Origin: Streptomyces tailanensis
GTDB taxonomy: Bacteria; Actinomycetota; Actinomycetes; Streptomycetales; Streptomycetaceae
Direction: 5' to 3'
NCBI RefSeq assembly: GCF_008386495.1
Contig: NZ_VTHJ01000001.1
Span: forward strand, 116,045-180,044
DNA length: 64,000 bases
Shown here: positions 9,059 through 17,853 of the stretch, piece after piece
Numbering within the stretch: the first letter of the stretch is position 1
Layout: the number at the start of each line of letters is the position of its first letter
Position numbers and translations under genes: made by a program
The notes under the pieces: generated by a model
What the model was told of the DNA's origin: nothing
Seen by the model: only the letters and a program-made list of their open reading frames with translations
Database searches by the model: none

Positions 9059-9424
9059 GTGACCGAGATTGACGCAAAGATCGATGCTCTCGTCCCCGCG
9101 TGGCTGACGCTCCCCGACATCGCAGAGATGCTCGACGTCGAGGTGACGCGCGTTCGGCAGCTGGTCAAGGAGGGCCAGCTCATCGCCGTACGCCGTGGTG
9201 AGAACCGCGCGCTGCACGTCCCCGCCGCCTTCATCGACGGGGACAAGGTCGTCAAGGGCCTGTCCGGCACCCTGACGCTGCTGAGGGACGACGGCTTCAC
9301 CGACGAAGAGATGCTGGAGTGGCTTTTCACCCCCGACCCGAGCCTGCCCGGCACCCCGGCCCAGGCCCTGAGCGAGAATCGCGGCACGGAGGTGAAGCGC
9401 CGCGCGCAGGCGCTCGCCGTCTGA
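9059..9424 (+). CDS. Rv2175c-family DNA-binding protein
   Basis: A 121-residue protein of the Rv2175c family. The winged helix-turn-helix covers about residues 15-60 (LPDIAEMLDVEVTRVRQLVK) and a conserved C-terminal part includes GFTDEEMLEWLF. In Mycobacterium tuberculosis the homologue binds DNA and is phosphorylated by the neighbouring kinase PknL. Here a PASTA kinase gene lies about 4.3 kb upstream on the opposite strand. The GTG at 9059 gives the family N-terminus MTEIDAKIDALVPAW. The preceding 36 open codons are Arg/Pro-rich and not family-like. The targets are unknown. Confidence 0.9.
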   Translation: MTEIDAKIDALVPAWLTLPDIAEMLDVEVTRVRQLVKEGQLIAVRRGENRALHVPAAFIDGDKVVKGLSGTLTLLRDDGFTDEEMLEWLFTPDPSLPGTPAQALSENRGTEVKRRAQALAV

Positions 9425-9466
9425 TCCGAAGCGCCTGAGCACCTGAAAACATCAGAACAACCGCCT

Positions 9467-9517
9467 GTGCGGCGTACGGACCCCGGGCCCGCGGGGGTCG
9501 AGGTCCGTACGCCGCAC
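9467..9517 (+). terminator. Long hairpin between the Rv2175c-type gene and thiE
   Basis: Perfect 16-bp inverted arms (9467-9482 and 9502-9517) enclose a 19-nt loop that itself contains CCCCGGG/GCGGGGG. It is a strong terminator-like fold without a U-tract. It ends 30 nt before thiE, so it could also act as a leader structure for that gene. Confidence 0.65.
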
Positions 9518-9547
9518 CGCCATCGCACCGCCAACGGGGGATTTCGC

Positions 9548-10288
9548 ATGCCCAACGCCGCCGACCGGCTCGCCGACGCCCGGCTCTACCTCTGCACGGA
9601 CGCCCGCACCCGCCAGGGCGACTTCCCGGAGTTCCTGGACGCGGTCCTGAGCAACGGCGTGGACATCGTGCAGCTGCGTGACAAGGGCATGGAGGCGGCG
9701 GAGGAGCTGGCGCACCTGGAGGTGTTCGCCGACAAGTGCCGCGAGCACGGCAAGCTCCTCGCGGTGAACGACCGGGCCGACGTGGCGCACGCCTCCCGCG
9801 CCGCGCACCCGTCCGGCGCCGCCGTCCTGCACCTCGGCCAGGGAGACCTCCCGGTCCCCGCCGCCCGCGCGATCCTCGGCGACGACGTCCTCATCGGCCG
9901 CTCCACGCACTCCGAGGAGGAGGCCGCGGCCGCCGCCGTCCAGGAAGGCGTGGACTACTTCTGCACGGGCCCCTGCTGGCCCACCCCCACCAAGCCCGGC
10001 CGTCCCGCCCCCGGCCTGGACCTCGTGCGTTACACCGCTGCCCTGGCCACCGACCGCCCCTGGTTCGCCATCGGCGGCATCGACCTCGGCAACCTCGACG
10101 AGGTCGTCGAGGCGGGCGCCCGCCGTGCCGTCGTCGTCCGCGCGATCACGGAGGCCGACGACCCGGGAGCCGCGGCCGCCGAGTTCGCCAAGCGCCTCCG
10201 CGCCCTCCAGCAGTGTCCAAGGGGTGGACAAGAGGTCGGCGAAACGGACAAAAGGTCCTGCTCTGGTTGGGGGACCGGTCCGACCTGA
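9548..10288 (+). CDS. thiE: Thiamine phosphate synthase ThiE
   Basis: A 246-residue TIM-barrel enzyme that joins hydroxymethylpyrimidine diphosphate to thiazole phosphate to give thiamine phosphate. Characteristic strings are [43 protein letters not shown] and FAIGGID. The ATG at 9548 follows GGGGGA at 7 nt. The last 30 residues are an unconserved tail whose coding DNA contains the metF promoter. It is separate from the riboswitch operon and on the other strand. I see no TPP aptamer in front of it. Confidence 0.95.
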   Translation: MPNAADRLADARLYLCTDARTRQGDFPEFLDAVLSNGVDIVQLRDKGMEAAEELAHLEVFADKCREHGKLLAVNDRADVAHASRAAHPSGAAVLHLGQGDLPVPAARAILGDDVLIGRSTHSEEEAAAAAVQEGVDYFCTGPCWPTPTKPGRPAPGLDLVRYTAALATDRPWFAIGGIDLGNLDEVVEAGARRAVVVRAITEADDPGAAAAEFAKRLRALQQCPRGGQEVGETDKRSCSGWGTGPT

Positions 10289-10295
10289 CTAACCT
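10267..10295 (+). promoter_or_regulatory. metF promoter inside the 3' end of thiE
   Basis: TTGGGG (10267-10272), a 17-bp spacer and TAACCT (10290-10295), then 6 nt to the metF ATG. This is a well-spaced vegetative-type promoter that gives a leaderless transcript. Confidence 0.65.
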
Positions 10296-10301
10296 GCCGG
10301 T

Positions 10302-11225
10302 ATGGCCCTAGGAACCGCCTCCACCAGGACTGATCGCGCACGCACTGTGCGCGACATGCTCGCCACGGGCAAGACCACGTACTCCTTCGAGTTCTGGGCG
10401 CCCAAGACCGAGAAGGGCGAGCGGAACCTGTGGAACGCCCTCCGCAGGGTCGAGGCGGTGGCACCCAGCTTCGTCTCCGTGACTTACGGAGCGGGCGGCT
10501 CCACCCGGGCCGGCACGGTCAAGGCGACCGAGCAGATCGCCGCCGACACCACACTCACCCCGGTCGCCCACCTCACCGCGGTCAACCACTCCATCGCCGA
10601 GCTGCGCAACATCATCGGCCAGTACGCCGACGCCGGTATCCGCAACATGCTCGCGGTCCGCGGCGACCCGCCCGGCGACCCCATGGGCGAGTGGGTCCCG
10701 CATCCGCAGGGCCTGACGTACGCCGCCGAACTCGTCCAACTCATCAAGGAGTCCGGCGACTTCTGCGTCGGCGTCGCGGCCTTCCCGGAGATGCACCCGC
10801 GCTCCCCGGACTGGGACAGCGACGTGGCGCGCTTCGTCGACAAGTGCCGGGCCGGCGCCGACTACGCGATCACGCAGATGTTCTTCCACTCGGACTCGTA
10901 TCTGCGTCTGAGGGACGCGGTCGCGAACGCCGGCTGTGAAACCCCTGTCATTCCCGAGGTCATGCCGGTCACCAGCGTGAAGATGCTGGAACGGTTGCCC
11001 CAACTCAGCAACGCCGCCATCCCGGACGCCCTGAAAGAGCGGATCGTCACAGCCAAAGACAATCCGGCCGCTGTACGCTCCATTGGTATCGAGTTCGCTA
11101 CGGAGTTCTGCGCGAGGCTGCTGGACGAGGGAGTCCCCGGACTTCACTTCATCACTCTGAACAACTCCACAGCGACACTGGAAATTTACGAGAACCTGGG
11201 CCTGCACCACCCACCGAGGGCCTAG
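10302..11225 (+). CDS. metF: 5,10-methylenetetrahydrofolate reductase
   Basis: A 307-residue FAD-containing TIM-barrel enzyme that reduces methylenetetrahydrofolate to methyltetrahydrofolate for methionine synthesis. Recognisable strings are [14 protein letters not shown] (catalytic Glu), [22 protein letters not shown] and [12 protein letters not shown]. The length is normal for the bacterial form, with no regulatory domain. The ATG at 10302 lacks a ribosome site but sits 6 nt after a -10 hexamer, so translation is probably leaderless. Confidence 0.96.
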   Translation: MALGTASTRTDRARTVRDMLATGKTTYSFEFWAPKTEKGERNLWNALRRVEAVAPSFVSVTYGAGGSTRAGTVKATEQIAADTTLTPVAHLTAVNHSIAELRNIIGQYADAGIRNMLAVRGDPPGDPMGEWVPHPQGLTYAAELVQLIKESGDFCVGVAAFPEMHPRSPDWDSDVARFVDKCRAGADYAITQMFFHSDSYLRLRDAVANAGCETPVIPEVMPVTSVKMLERLPQLSNAAIPDALKERIVTAKDNPAAVRSIGIEFATEFCARLLDEGVPGLHFITLNNSTATLEIYENLGLHHPPRA

Positions 11226-11281
11226 ACCGGTCGCACTTGCGTACGACACACTGCGTAGCGGCCACAGGGAGAGGGGCGTAC

Positions 11282-12235
11282 ATGGGCTGGACGGTCCTCT
11301 ACATCGCGTTCGGCGTCGTCGCGTTGTGGCTGCTGGGCGAGGTGTTGCTGCAGTACAAGGCGCGGCTGCGCTGGCGGCTGCTCGCCTTCGTCGGTTTCCT
11401 CGGTGTCGTCCTCGGCGTGCTCATCCCCTCGGTGTGGGTCATCGCGCTGGGCGCGGCCGGGTTCGCGGCCGGACAGACCTTTGTGACGCTCTCGTTCCGC
11501 CGTGGCTTCGAGGCGGGTTGGGCGGTCCGCCCGCGGTCCGGTGACGGTGACGGTGACGGCGAGAGCGGCAAGGGTGCCAAGATCGGCAAGAAGCGGCGCC
11601 GCGGCGAGCCGGAGTACCAGGAGCCGACCCTGGAGGTCTCCGACCTGCGGACCACCGCCGGCGGAACGTACCGCCAGGGCGGCGAGGCTCCGTTCGAGGA
11701 CGACCGCGACGACGATGTGTTCGTCCGCCCGCAGTTCAGCCCCTCCGCGGCCGAGAGCACGGCCGTGTACTCCCCGCAGCCCCTGCCCGACGACACCAGC
11801 ACCTACGGCGTCTACGGCGACGACAACGCCTGTGCGGGCGCCCCACAGCCACAGCAGTCCGAGCAGTCCCAGGACGAGGCCTTCGCCTACTACGGCTACG
11901 ACCAGCAGAGTTACGGCTACGACGCCGCCCAGCAGCAGTACTCCGCCTACTCCGACCCGTACAACGGTACGCAGACCTACGACGCCACCTCCTCCTCCTA
12001 CGACGACCCGTCCTACGGCCAGCAGTCGTACGGTCAACAGGGCTACGGCCAGGACCAGTACGGCAACGGCGGCTACGGCGACACCCCGCCCGGCGGTGTC
12101 TGGGTCCCGCAACAGCGCAACACCGACGACTCGTTCGACGCGTTCGGTAATCGGCTCCCGCCGGAGCAGCCGTATCCGCAGGAGCAGAACGGCAACGGCG
12201 GGAACGGGTACGACGAGCAGCAGTACCGTTTCTGA
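11282..12235 (+). CDS. Two-helix membrane protein with a Tyr/Gln/Gly-rich low-complexity tail
   Basis: A 317-residue protein of unknown function. Two hydrophobic helices (about residues 2-21 and 31-58) are followed by a basic cytoplasmic stretch (KGAKIGKKRRRGE near 100-112). A long disordered tail rich in Tyr, Gln, Gly, Ser and Asp then runs to the C-terminus. From about residue 210 it contains reiterated YG and SYGQQ units, for example SYGQQSYGQQGYGQDQYG. The composition resembles the prion-like domains of FUS/EWS proteins. The ATG at 11282 follows GGGAGAGGGG. Family members exist at this place beside metF in Streptomyces, but I know of no assigned role. Confidence 0.85.
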   Translation: MGWTVLYIAFGVVALWLLGEVLLQYKARLRWRLLAFVGFLGVVLGVLIPSVWVIALGAAGFAAGQTFVTLSFRRGFEAGWAVRPRSGDGDGDGESGKGAKIGKKRRRGEPEYQEPTLEVSDLRTTAGGTYRQGGEAPFEDDRDDDVFVRPQFSPSAAESTAVYSPQPLPDDTSTYGVYGDDNACAGAPQPQQSEQSQDEAFAYYGYDQQSYGYDAAQQQYSAYSDPYNGTQTYDATSSSYDDPSYGQQSYGQQGYGQDQYGNGGYGDTPPGGVWVPQQRNTDDSFDAFGNRLPPEQPYPQEQNGNGGNGYDEQQYRF

Positions 12236-12245
12236 GAAGTCCGCT

Positions 12246-13754
12246 TCACTGCGAGCCGCGGAACTCCGGCCCCTCCACGATCAGTCCGGCCACCAGCGCG
12301 CCCGACATCCCGGCGTGCGGAAGGCCACCACCGGGGTGGGACCAGCCGCCGACCGTGAACAGACCGGATATTCCGGTGCTGTTGGACGGGTGCAGCCAGC
12401 CGCCGTCGCCCGCGGCGAGCGCCGGGGCGGGGATCGCGCCGCCCTCCGAGCCGGTCGTCCTCGCGATGTCGGCCGGGGTACGGACCTCGTGCCAGAGGAG
12501 GCGGTCGCGAAGGCCCGGTACGGCGCGCTCGGCGGTGGTGATCAGCTGCTCCGCGTGCCGGCCTAGGGCTTCGGGCTCCGCCCGGTCCGGCCCGGCCGGC
12601 ACTGTCGAGGTGAGGACGATCGCCTCGTGGTCGGCGTCCGGCACCAGCGCCGGATCGTCGGGGCGCAGCACCGTGACCGTCGGATGCGCGCTCATCCCGG
12701 AGACGCCACCGAACAGCAGGTCCAGCTCGCTCTCACGCTCCTCCGTGTGCACCACGGTCCGGTGCGCCGTCCCCTCCGGGCGGCCACCGCGCAGCGCCAG
12801 CAGGACGGTCAGACGGCTCGTCGCCACGCGCCGGGGCGGCACGTCCCCGTCGCTCCGCACGGCCGACTGCCGTACGACTTGGCCCAGCACCTCGGGCGCG
12901 ACCCCGGCGACCACGAAGTCCGCCTCGGTCACCGTCCCGTCCGCGAGGTCCACCCCGGCCGCCCGGCCGTCCTTCTCGACGATCCCCGTCACCTCGGCGT
13001 CGAAGACGAACTCGACCTTCCGGGCCAGGCACCGCTCGTGCAGCGCCCGCGCCAACTCCCGTATCCCGCCCCGGACATACCAGGTCCCGAAAGCGTGCTC
13101 CATGTACGGCAGCACCGCCGCGCTCGCCGGGGTGGCGCGGGGATCCAGGCCGTACGCGAGGGCGTGGCTCTCCAGCAGGGCCGTCAGCCGGGGGTCGCGC
13201 AGCTCCCACTCGCCGACCTCGGCCAGGGTGCGGGCACGCCGAGTGCGCAGGAGCCTCTTGTGGGGCACCGCGGGGTACGGTTCGCGCTCGCCGAGCATCC
13301 GCCAGTCGGGCCACAGCGGCTCTTCCAGGAGGGGCCGCCGGGTGTGGTCCCAGGCCTCGCGGGCCCGCACCAGGAAGTCGCCCCAGCGGTCGCCGGTGCC
13401 CGGGCCGAGGGCTGTGTTCAGGGCGGCGACGACGCCCGCACGTGAGGCGTTCGGCAGCAGCAGGTCCGTGCCGTCCGCGAAGACGTGCCGTGCCGCCGGG
13501 TCCACCTGGACCAGGTCCACGCACTTCTCCAGCGGCTCCTTGCCGGTCTTGAGGAAGAGGTCGCGGTAGACGGCGGGCAGCGGCAGCAGCCCCGGGCCCG
13601 TGTCGAACACGAAGCCGTCGCGCTCGAAGCGGCCCACGGCGCCGCCGTACGTCGCCATGCGCTCGTACACCACCACCCGGTGGCCCGCGACGGCCAGCCG
13701 GGCCGCGGCCGCCATTGCGCCCAGCCCGGCGCCGATCACCACGATCTTTGCCAT
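12246..13754 (-). CDS. Phytoene-desaturase-like NAD(P)/FAD oxidoreductase
   Basis: A 502-residue flavoprotein of the CrtI/carotenoid isomerase-like family. The N-terminal dinucleotide motif is VVIGAGLGAMAAAARLAVAG, followed by the family string YGGAVGRFERDGFVFDTGP. The C-terminal FAD motif is GLFTVGGWSHPGGGLPHAGM. No other carotenoid gene (crtB, crtE, lycopene cyclase) is nearby, so the substrate is uncertain. The ATG at 13754 lies 7 nt after TAAAGT on the minus strand, suggesting a leaderless mRNA. Ten further upstream codons are open but have no signal. It converges with the low-complexity membrane protein gene. Confidence 0.88.
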   Translation of the reverse strand: MAKIVVIGAGLGAMAAAARLAVAGHRVVVYERMATYGGAVGRFERDGFVFDTGPGLLPLPAVYRDLFLKTGKEPLEKCVDLVQVDPAARHVFADGTDLLLPNASRAGVVAALNTALGPGTGDRWGDFLVRAREAWDHTRRPLLEEPLWPDWRMLGEREPYPAVPHKRLLRTRRARTLAEVGEWELRDPRLTALLESHALAYGLDPRATPASAAVLPYMEHAFGTWYVRGGIRELARALHERCLARKVEFVFDAEVTGIVEKDGRAAGVDLADGTVTEADFVVAGVAPEVLGQVVRQSAVRSDGDVPPRRVATSRLTVLLALRGGRPEGTAHRTVVHTEERESELDLLFGGVSGMSAHPTVTVLRPDDPALVPDADHEAIVLTSTVPAGPDRAEPEALGRHAEQLITTAERAVPGLRDRLLWHEVRTPADIARTTGSEGGAIPAPALAAGDGGWLHPSNSTGISGLFTVGGWSHPGGGLPHAGMSGALVAGLIVEGPEFRGSQ

Positions 13755-14274
13755 GCCAGGGACTTTATCGGGCGCCGCTGACAATCCCGCCGGGTGCCCT
13801 CAGCGCCCGGGCGCGAGTACGTGCGCGGACGCGATCGTCACCAATCGGCAACGGTGCGGTCTGGGCCTGAGTGCGCAGCTCTGAGTACGCGTACCTAGTG
13901 AGTGAGATGAGTACGCGCGCGGATGGGCTCCGACCTGCGTGAACGAGAGAGTGGAGGCACGGGAAGGGGCGCGGCTCCGCACCGCCGGCACGGGGCGGCG
14001 GAACGGTACCCGCGCTCTTGACCGCTCCTTCCGTCGGCGGCGTCTACGCCTGTGGCGAGTCGGCGGGAGCGAGGCACGGGGAACCCGGGGAGGCCGTACG
14101 GACCGACGGGGGACGGACGAGGGACGGACGGGAACAGGGGAAACGGGGGAACGGGGAAAACGAGGGAACGGGGAAAACGGGGGAACGGGAGGCGCCGGTT
14201 CGAGGTGGCCGCGGGGGACGCGGCCAGTTCGGACCGGCGCTTTCACATGTGCCCGGCCAGGTGCCCGGGTCGGG
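13755..14274. other. 520-bp intergenic region without a recognisable gene
   Basis: Between tetR (3' end) and the phytoene-desaturase-like gene (5' end). Open frames here are Arg/Pro-rich or compositionally random. The region holds three copies of GAGTACG within 100 bp (about 13814, 13884, 13909), one inside the palindrome GTACGCGTAC. A block of G/A-rich tandem repeats lies at 14110-14190. Confidence 0.6.
14110..14190. repeat. G/A-rich tandem repeats (11-bp x2, then 17-bp x3.6)
   Basis: Two 11-bp GGGACGGACGR units (14110-14131) run into 17-bp units at 14130-14146, 14147-14163, 14164-14180 and a partial copy at 14181-14190. The 17-bp copies differ by one or two bases. Runs of three to five guanines are regularly spaced, so the plus strand could form G-quadruplexes. 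Confidence 0.85.
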
Positions 14275-14907
14275 CTACCGGTGGCCGCTCACCCGTCCCT
14301 GCAGCAGCCGGGACAGCGCCGCGTGGACGTCGTCCAGGGAGCGCTCCGGCTGGAAGGCCTTCCAGTCCAGGGCCGCCACCAGGACCATGCCGACCAGTGC
14401 CGACGCCGTCAGCCCGACGTCGATCTCGTCGCTCAACTCGTCCGCCTCGACGCCCGCGCGGAGCACGTCCTCGACGACGGCGACCGCCTCCTGCCGGACC
14501 ACCATGAGCGTGGACTGCCAGGCCCGGTTGGTGCGCCACAGCTCGGCCACGTACAGCTGGGTGAAGGACGGGTAGCGGTCGATGAAGACGAGCCCGGCCC
14601 GGATCATCGCGTCCAGTGCGTCGACCTTGCTGCCGCTCTCCTCGGCGGTCCGCTCGGCCGCCTCCCGAAGGGAGGCGGTGAGAAGACCCACACCGTGCCG
14701 CAACAGCTCCTCGAAGAGGACCGACTTGCTCGCGAAGTTGTAGTAGACCGTGCCCTTGGCGACGCCGGCGCGCTCGGCGATCTCGTCCACCGTCGTGGCG
14801 GAGAATCCCTGCTCCGCGATCAGAGTGACGGCCGCCTCGTAGAGTTTCTGCCGGGTCGCCTCGCGGCGGCCCCCGCCTGCGCCGCCGGGGGCGTTGCTGC
14901 TTTCCAT
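14275..14907 (-). CDS. TetR-family transcriptional repressor
   Basis: A 210-residue regulator. The N-terminal TetR helix-turn-helix covers about residues 15-62 (ATRQKLYEAAVTLIAEQG, TTVDEIAERAGVAKGTVYYNF). The C-terminal ligand domain is of the common TetR_C type. It is the last gene of an operon with the YhgE-like membrane protein and the ABC ATPase. A 22-bp palindrome at 17832-17853 overlaps that operon's promoter, so it most likely represses its own operon and is released by a compound handled by the transporter. The ATG at 14907 lies 35 nt after the yhgE stop. Confidence 0.93.
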   Translation of the reverse strand: MESSNAPGGAGGGRREATRQKLYEAAVTLIAEQGFSATTVDEIAERAGVAKGTVYYNFASKSVLFEELLRHGVGLLTASLREAAERTAEESGSKVDALDAMIRAGLVFIDRYPSFTQLYVAELWRTNRAWQSTLMVVRQEAVAVVEDVLRAGVEADELSDEIDVGLTASALVGMVLVAALDWKAFQPERSLDDVHAALSRLLQGRVSGHR

Positions 14908-14942
14908 GGCCCTGATTCTCACAGGAACCGCGCGGTGCGCGG

Positions 14943-17027
14943 TCACAGCGCCAACTCCGGGTGCAGTCGGTCGAGAGTCCACACCTGCTTGCGGCGGGCG
15001 GACAGGGCGGTCAGGGCGAGGGCGCCGACGGTGAAGGCCACCAGCACCGCGCAGGCCTGCCAGACCGGGCCCAGGCCGCCGCCCGTGATGAGCCTGCGCA
15101 GGGCGTCCACGACGTGGCTCATCGGCAGGAAGGGGTGGAGCGCGTTGAAGAAGTCCGGGCTGGTCTGCACGGGGTACGTGCCGCCCGCGGACGTCAACTG
15201 GAGCATCAGGAAAGCGAGGACGAGGATCCGGCCCGCCGCCCCGAAGCGCGCGTTGAGCCACTGCACGATCGCCGCGAAGCACGCCGTCACCAGGAACAGG
15301 AAGCCCACCGTCCCGGCCGCCCGCGCCATCTCCAGGCCGACCGCCCAGTGCAGCACCGCCATCAGCGCGACCGTCTGCAGCACTCCCAGCGTGGCCACGG
15401 GCAGCCAGCCCGCCAGCGCGATCCGCCATGCCGCGGCGCCCGCCGCGAGGGCGCGCCGGTTGAGCGGCTGGATCAGCATGTACGCCACCATCGCGCCCAC
15501 CCACAGGGACAGCGGGATGAAGTAAGGGGCGAACCCGGTGCCGTAGTTGGGCGCCTTGTGCAGGTCCCTGGTGGCCAACTGCACCGGATCGGCCATCACT
15601 TCGGTGCGCCGGTCGCGGTCCTGCTTGTCGTAGTCCGGGATCTGCTCGGCCCCGTCGTGCAGGCCGCCCGCGAGCTTGCCCGAGCCGTCGGCCAGCTTGT
15701 ACATGCCGCCCTTGAGGTCGTTCGCGCCCGTCTTCAGGTCGCCGACGCCCGTGTCGAGGTTCTCCGCGCCGGTCTTGGCGGTGCCGAGGCCGGTGTGCAG
15801 TGTCTTGGCTCCCTTGGCGACCTTCTTGGCGCCCTTGTCGAGCGCGTTCACCTTGGTGACCGCGTTGTCGAGGTCCTCGGAGAGGGCGGGGGCCGCCTCG
15901 GCGAGGGCGCGGGCCTGCTTCTCCAGGGTCTCCAGGTCCTTGTCGATGGTTTTCATGTCACTGTCGTAGTTCTTCATCACCGTGTTGACGTCCTCGGTGA
16001 GGGTGGCCGCCTCCGCCGCCGCGTCCTTCGCCTTCTTCAGGTCCGCACAGGCCGCGTCTGGCAGCGTCGGCTCCTCACAGCGCCGCTCGTAGACGTCGTC
16101 CAGGGTGTCGGAGGCGGTACGGGTACCGGTCGCGGCGGCCGGGGCCGTCGTGACGAAGGTGTCGAGGTGGCTCCGGATCGTCGCCGCCGAGTCGGCCACC
16201 AGGGTCGCGGTGTCGGCGATCGTGTCGCCGTTCTCCTTGAGGAACGGCCGCGCCTGGTTGGCCACTTGGCCGACCTTCTCGGCGAGCTTCTGGGTGCCGT
16301 CCGCGACCTGCTGGGACCCTTCCTCCAGATCGCCCGCGCCCTCGTCCAGGTCCTTCAGCCCCCCGGACAGCTTCCCACTGCCCTCCTTGGCGGTCTTCAG
16401 CCCGTCCGCGAGATCCTTGGAGCCCTTCTCCGCCTTGTCGATACCGCCCTTGAGGTCATCGGCGCCGTCCGCCGCCTTCTCGGTCTCCTCATGGAGGTCC
16501 GAGAACGAGATGAAGATCCGGTCGAGGAACGACCGCGACGCCTTCGTCGACGCCGCCGTACGCACCTCGGAGAACACGGTCCGTGAGATCTGCCCGACGA
16601 TGTAGTTGTTCGCGTCGTTCGTACGCACCTGAAGGGCGCCCGTCTCCGGCGATTCCCCGGAGCTGGACGCGACCCTCTCGCTGAAGTCCGACGGCATGGT
16701 CAGTGACAGGTAGTACGTGCCGTCCTCCACGCCCCTGCGGGCCTCGGCGGCGCTCACCCGGTGCCACGCGAAGGTGTCGCTGTCGCGCAGCCCCTCGGCG
16801 ATGTCGTCCCCGGCCGTGAGCTTCTGCTTGCCGACCGACGCCCCCTTGTCGTCGTTCACCAAGGCCACCGGGATGCGGTCGAGACGGCCGTACGGGTCCC
16901 AGAAGGACCACAGGTACAGGGCGCCGTACAGCAGGGGCAGCAGCAGGAGCGAGACCAGGGCCGCGCGCGGCAGCTTCCCCCGGCCGAACCGCCTGAGCTC
17001 AAGCGCGGCCAGTCGCGGCGAGCGCAT
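14943..17027 (-). CDS. YhgE/Pip-domain ABC-2-like membrane protein
   Basis: A 694-residue protein. One N-terminal transmembrane helix (about residues 20-42) is followed by the conserved YhgE segment IPVALVNDDKGA, a large extracellular coiled-coil-rich region of about 400 residues with repeated GxxxLxxGL/DLxxG patterns, and a C-terminal bundle of five or six membrane helices of the ABC-2 type. YhgE/Pip proteins include a phage receptor in Gram-positive hosts; the cellular role is thought to be export or envelope related. The ATG at 17027 follows AAGGAG at 7 nt. An ATG at 17066 would begin with eight threonines and lacks a ribosome site. It overlaps the ABC gene by 29 nt. Confidence 0.9.
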   Translation of the reverse strand: MRSPRLAALELRRFGRGKLPRAALVSLLLLPLLYGALYLWSFWDPYGRLDRIPVALVNDDKGASVGKQKLTAGDDIAEGLRDSDTFAWHRVSAAEARRGVEDGTYYLSLTMPSDFSERVASSSGESPETGALQVRTNDANNYIVGQISRTVFSEVRTAASTKASRSFLDRIFISFSDLHEETEKAADGADDLKGGIDKAEKGSKDLADGLKTAKEGSGKLSGGLKDLDEGAGDLEEGSQQVADGTQKLAEKVGQVANQARPFLKENGDTIADTATLVADSAATIRSHLDTFVTTAPAAATGTRTASDTLDDVYERRCEEPTLPDAACADLKKAKDAAAEAATLTEDVNTVMKNYDSDMKTIDKDLETLEKQARALAEAAPALSEDLDNAVTKVNALDKGAKKVAKGAKTLHTGLGTAKTGAENLDTGVGDLKTGANDLKGGMYKLADGSGKLAGGLHDGAEQIPDYDKQDRDRRTEVMADPVQLATRDLHKAPNYGTGFAPYFIPLSLWVGAMVAYMLIQPLNRRALAAGAAAWRIALAGWLPVATLGVLQTVALMAVLHWAVGLEMARAAGTVGFLFLVTACFAAIVQWLNARFGAAGRILVLAFLMLQLTSAGGTYPVQTSPDFFNALHPFLPMSHVVDALRRLITGGGLGPVWQACAVLVAFTVGALALTALSARRKQVWTLDRLHPELAL

Positions 17028-17826
17028 CGGCCTTCTCCTTGTCGTCGTTGTCGTGGTCGTCGTCACGGGCCGGCTCGAGGGAGGGGGCTTCGCTTACGTC
17101 CTCACGCGCGCGCGGCGCCCTCTCCGGGGCCGTCGACACCACGACCGCCCCCTCCGGAGCCTTGCTGCACACCGCCACGACAGTGATCCCGGACTCGGTG
17201 AGAGACCTCAACAGGGCCCACATCTCGGCCCGTTCGTCGTCGGAGAGCTTCAGGTCGGTGTCGTCCACGCCGAGCAGCCGGGGCCGGCCCATGAGGGCCA
17301 GGGCGAGGGACAGCCGCAGGGCCTCCAGCCGGTCCAGGTCGCGTACGGCGGTCCGGGAGCCCTTGGGCAGTGACTCGGGGTCGAGCCCGGCGGCGGTCAG
17401 CGCGGTGTCGATGCTGAGTCGCGACTCGGCGGCGCGCCCGGTGTGGGGCCGCAGCAGCCCGCGCAGAGAGCCGTCGAACCGCCGCTGCAGCAGTGCCCGT
17501 TCGCGGACGTGCTCCCCGACGGTCAGGGCGGGGTCGAGGTCGGTGACGCCGGGGACATGGGCGAGGGCGCTGATCCGGCGGACCGCCGCCATCCGCTTCG
17601 GCAGCCGGAGGGAACCGACCATGGCATGGCCCTCGCCGGGCTTCATACGGCCGGTGAGCGCGAGCAGCAGACAGGTCCGCCCCGACCCGGACGGCCCCTC
17701 GACGGCGACGATCGAGCCGGGCTCCGCGTCGAACCCCACGCCCCGGAACGCCCAGCCGCGCGGGCCCTTGAGCCCGAAGTCCTCCGCGACGACGGCGACA
17801 CCCTGGTCCATGTCCCCGGACCCCAT
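16999..17826 (-). CDS. ABC-type ATPase with degenerate nucleotide-binding motifs
   Basis: A 275-residue ABC fold. The Walker A reads GPSGSGRT, with arginine in place of the usual lysine. The signature motif LSGGQ is replaced by LDRLEALRLS. The Walker B ends LLGVDD, with aspartate instead of the catalytic glutamate. The last 50 residues are acidic and disordered. It probably partners the YhgE-like protein, but ATP hydrolysis may be weak or lost. The start is the ATG at 17826 or the ATG at 17811; the second has better spacing from GGGATGGGG. First gene of the ABC-yhgE-tetR operon. Confidence 0.85.
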   Translation of the reverse strand: MGSGDMDQGVAVVAEDFGLKGPRGWAFRGVGFDAEPGSIVAVEGPSGSGRTCLLLALTGRMKPGEGHAMVGSLRLPKRMAAVRRISALAHVPGVTDLDPALTVGEHVRERALLQRRFDGSLRGLLRPHTGRAAESRLSIDTALTAAGLDPESLPKGSRTAVRDLDRLEALRLSLALALMGRPRLLGVDDTDLKLSDDERAEMWALLRSLTESGITVVAVCSKAPEGAVVVSTAPERAPRAREDVSEAPSLEPARDDDHDNDDKEKADALAATGRA

Positions 17827-17831
17827 CCCTT

Positions 17832-17853
17832 TTGAACTGACTGGTCAGTGCAA
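17832..17853. promoter_or_regulatory. 22-bp palindromic operator, probable TetR site
   Basis: The arms TTGaACTGAC and GTCAGTgCAA are separated by TG and match at 9 of 10 positions. The site lies immediately downstream of the -10 hexamer, over the predicted transcription start of the ABC-yhgE-tetR operon. A bound repressor would block initiation. Confidence 0.75.

Noticed and set aside
12246..13754. Carotenoid biosynthesis cluster
   Set aside because: Only one desaturase-like gene is present; crtB, crtE and cyclase genes are absent nearby.
13800..14246. Arg/Pro-rich open frame of about 148 codons on the minus strand in the tetR-flavoprotein gap
   Set aside because: No ribosome site, no third-position bias, and it runs through the G-rich tandem repeats.
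14908..15504. Long upstream extension of the TetR frame (to about 409 codons)
   Set aside because: It overlaps the yhgE coding region on the same strand in another frame and is Gly/Arg/Pro-rich. The HTH protein starts at 14907 after the yhgE stop.
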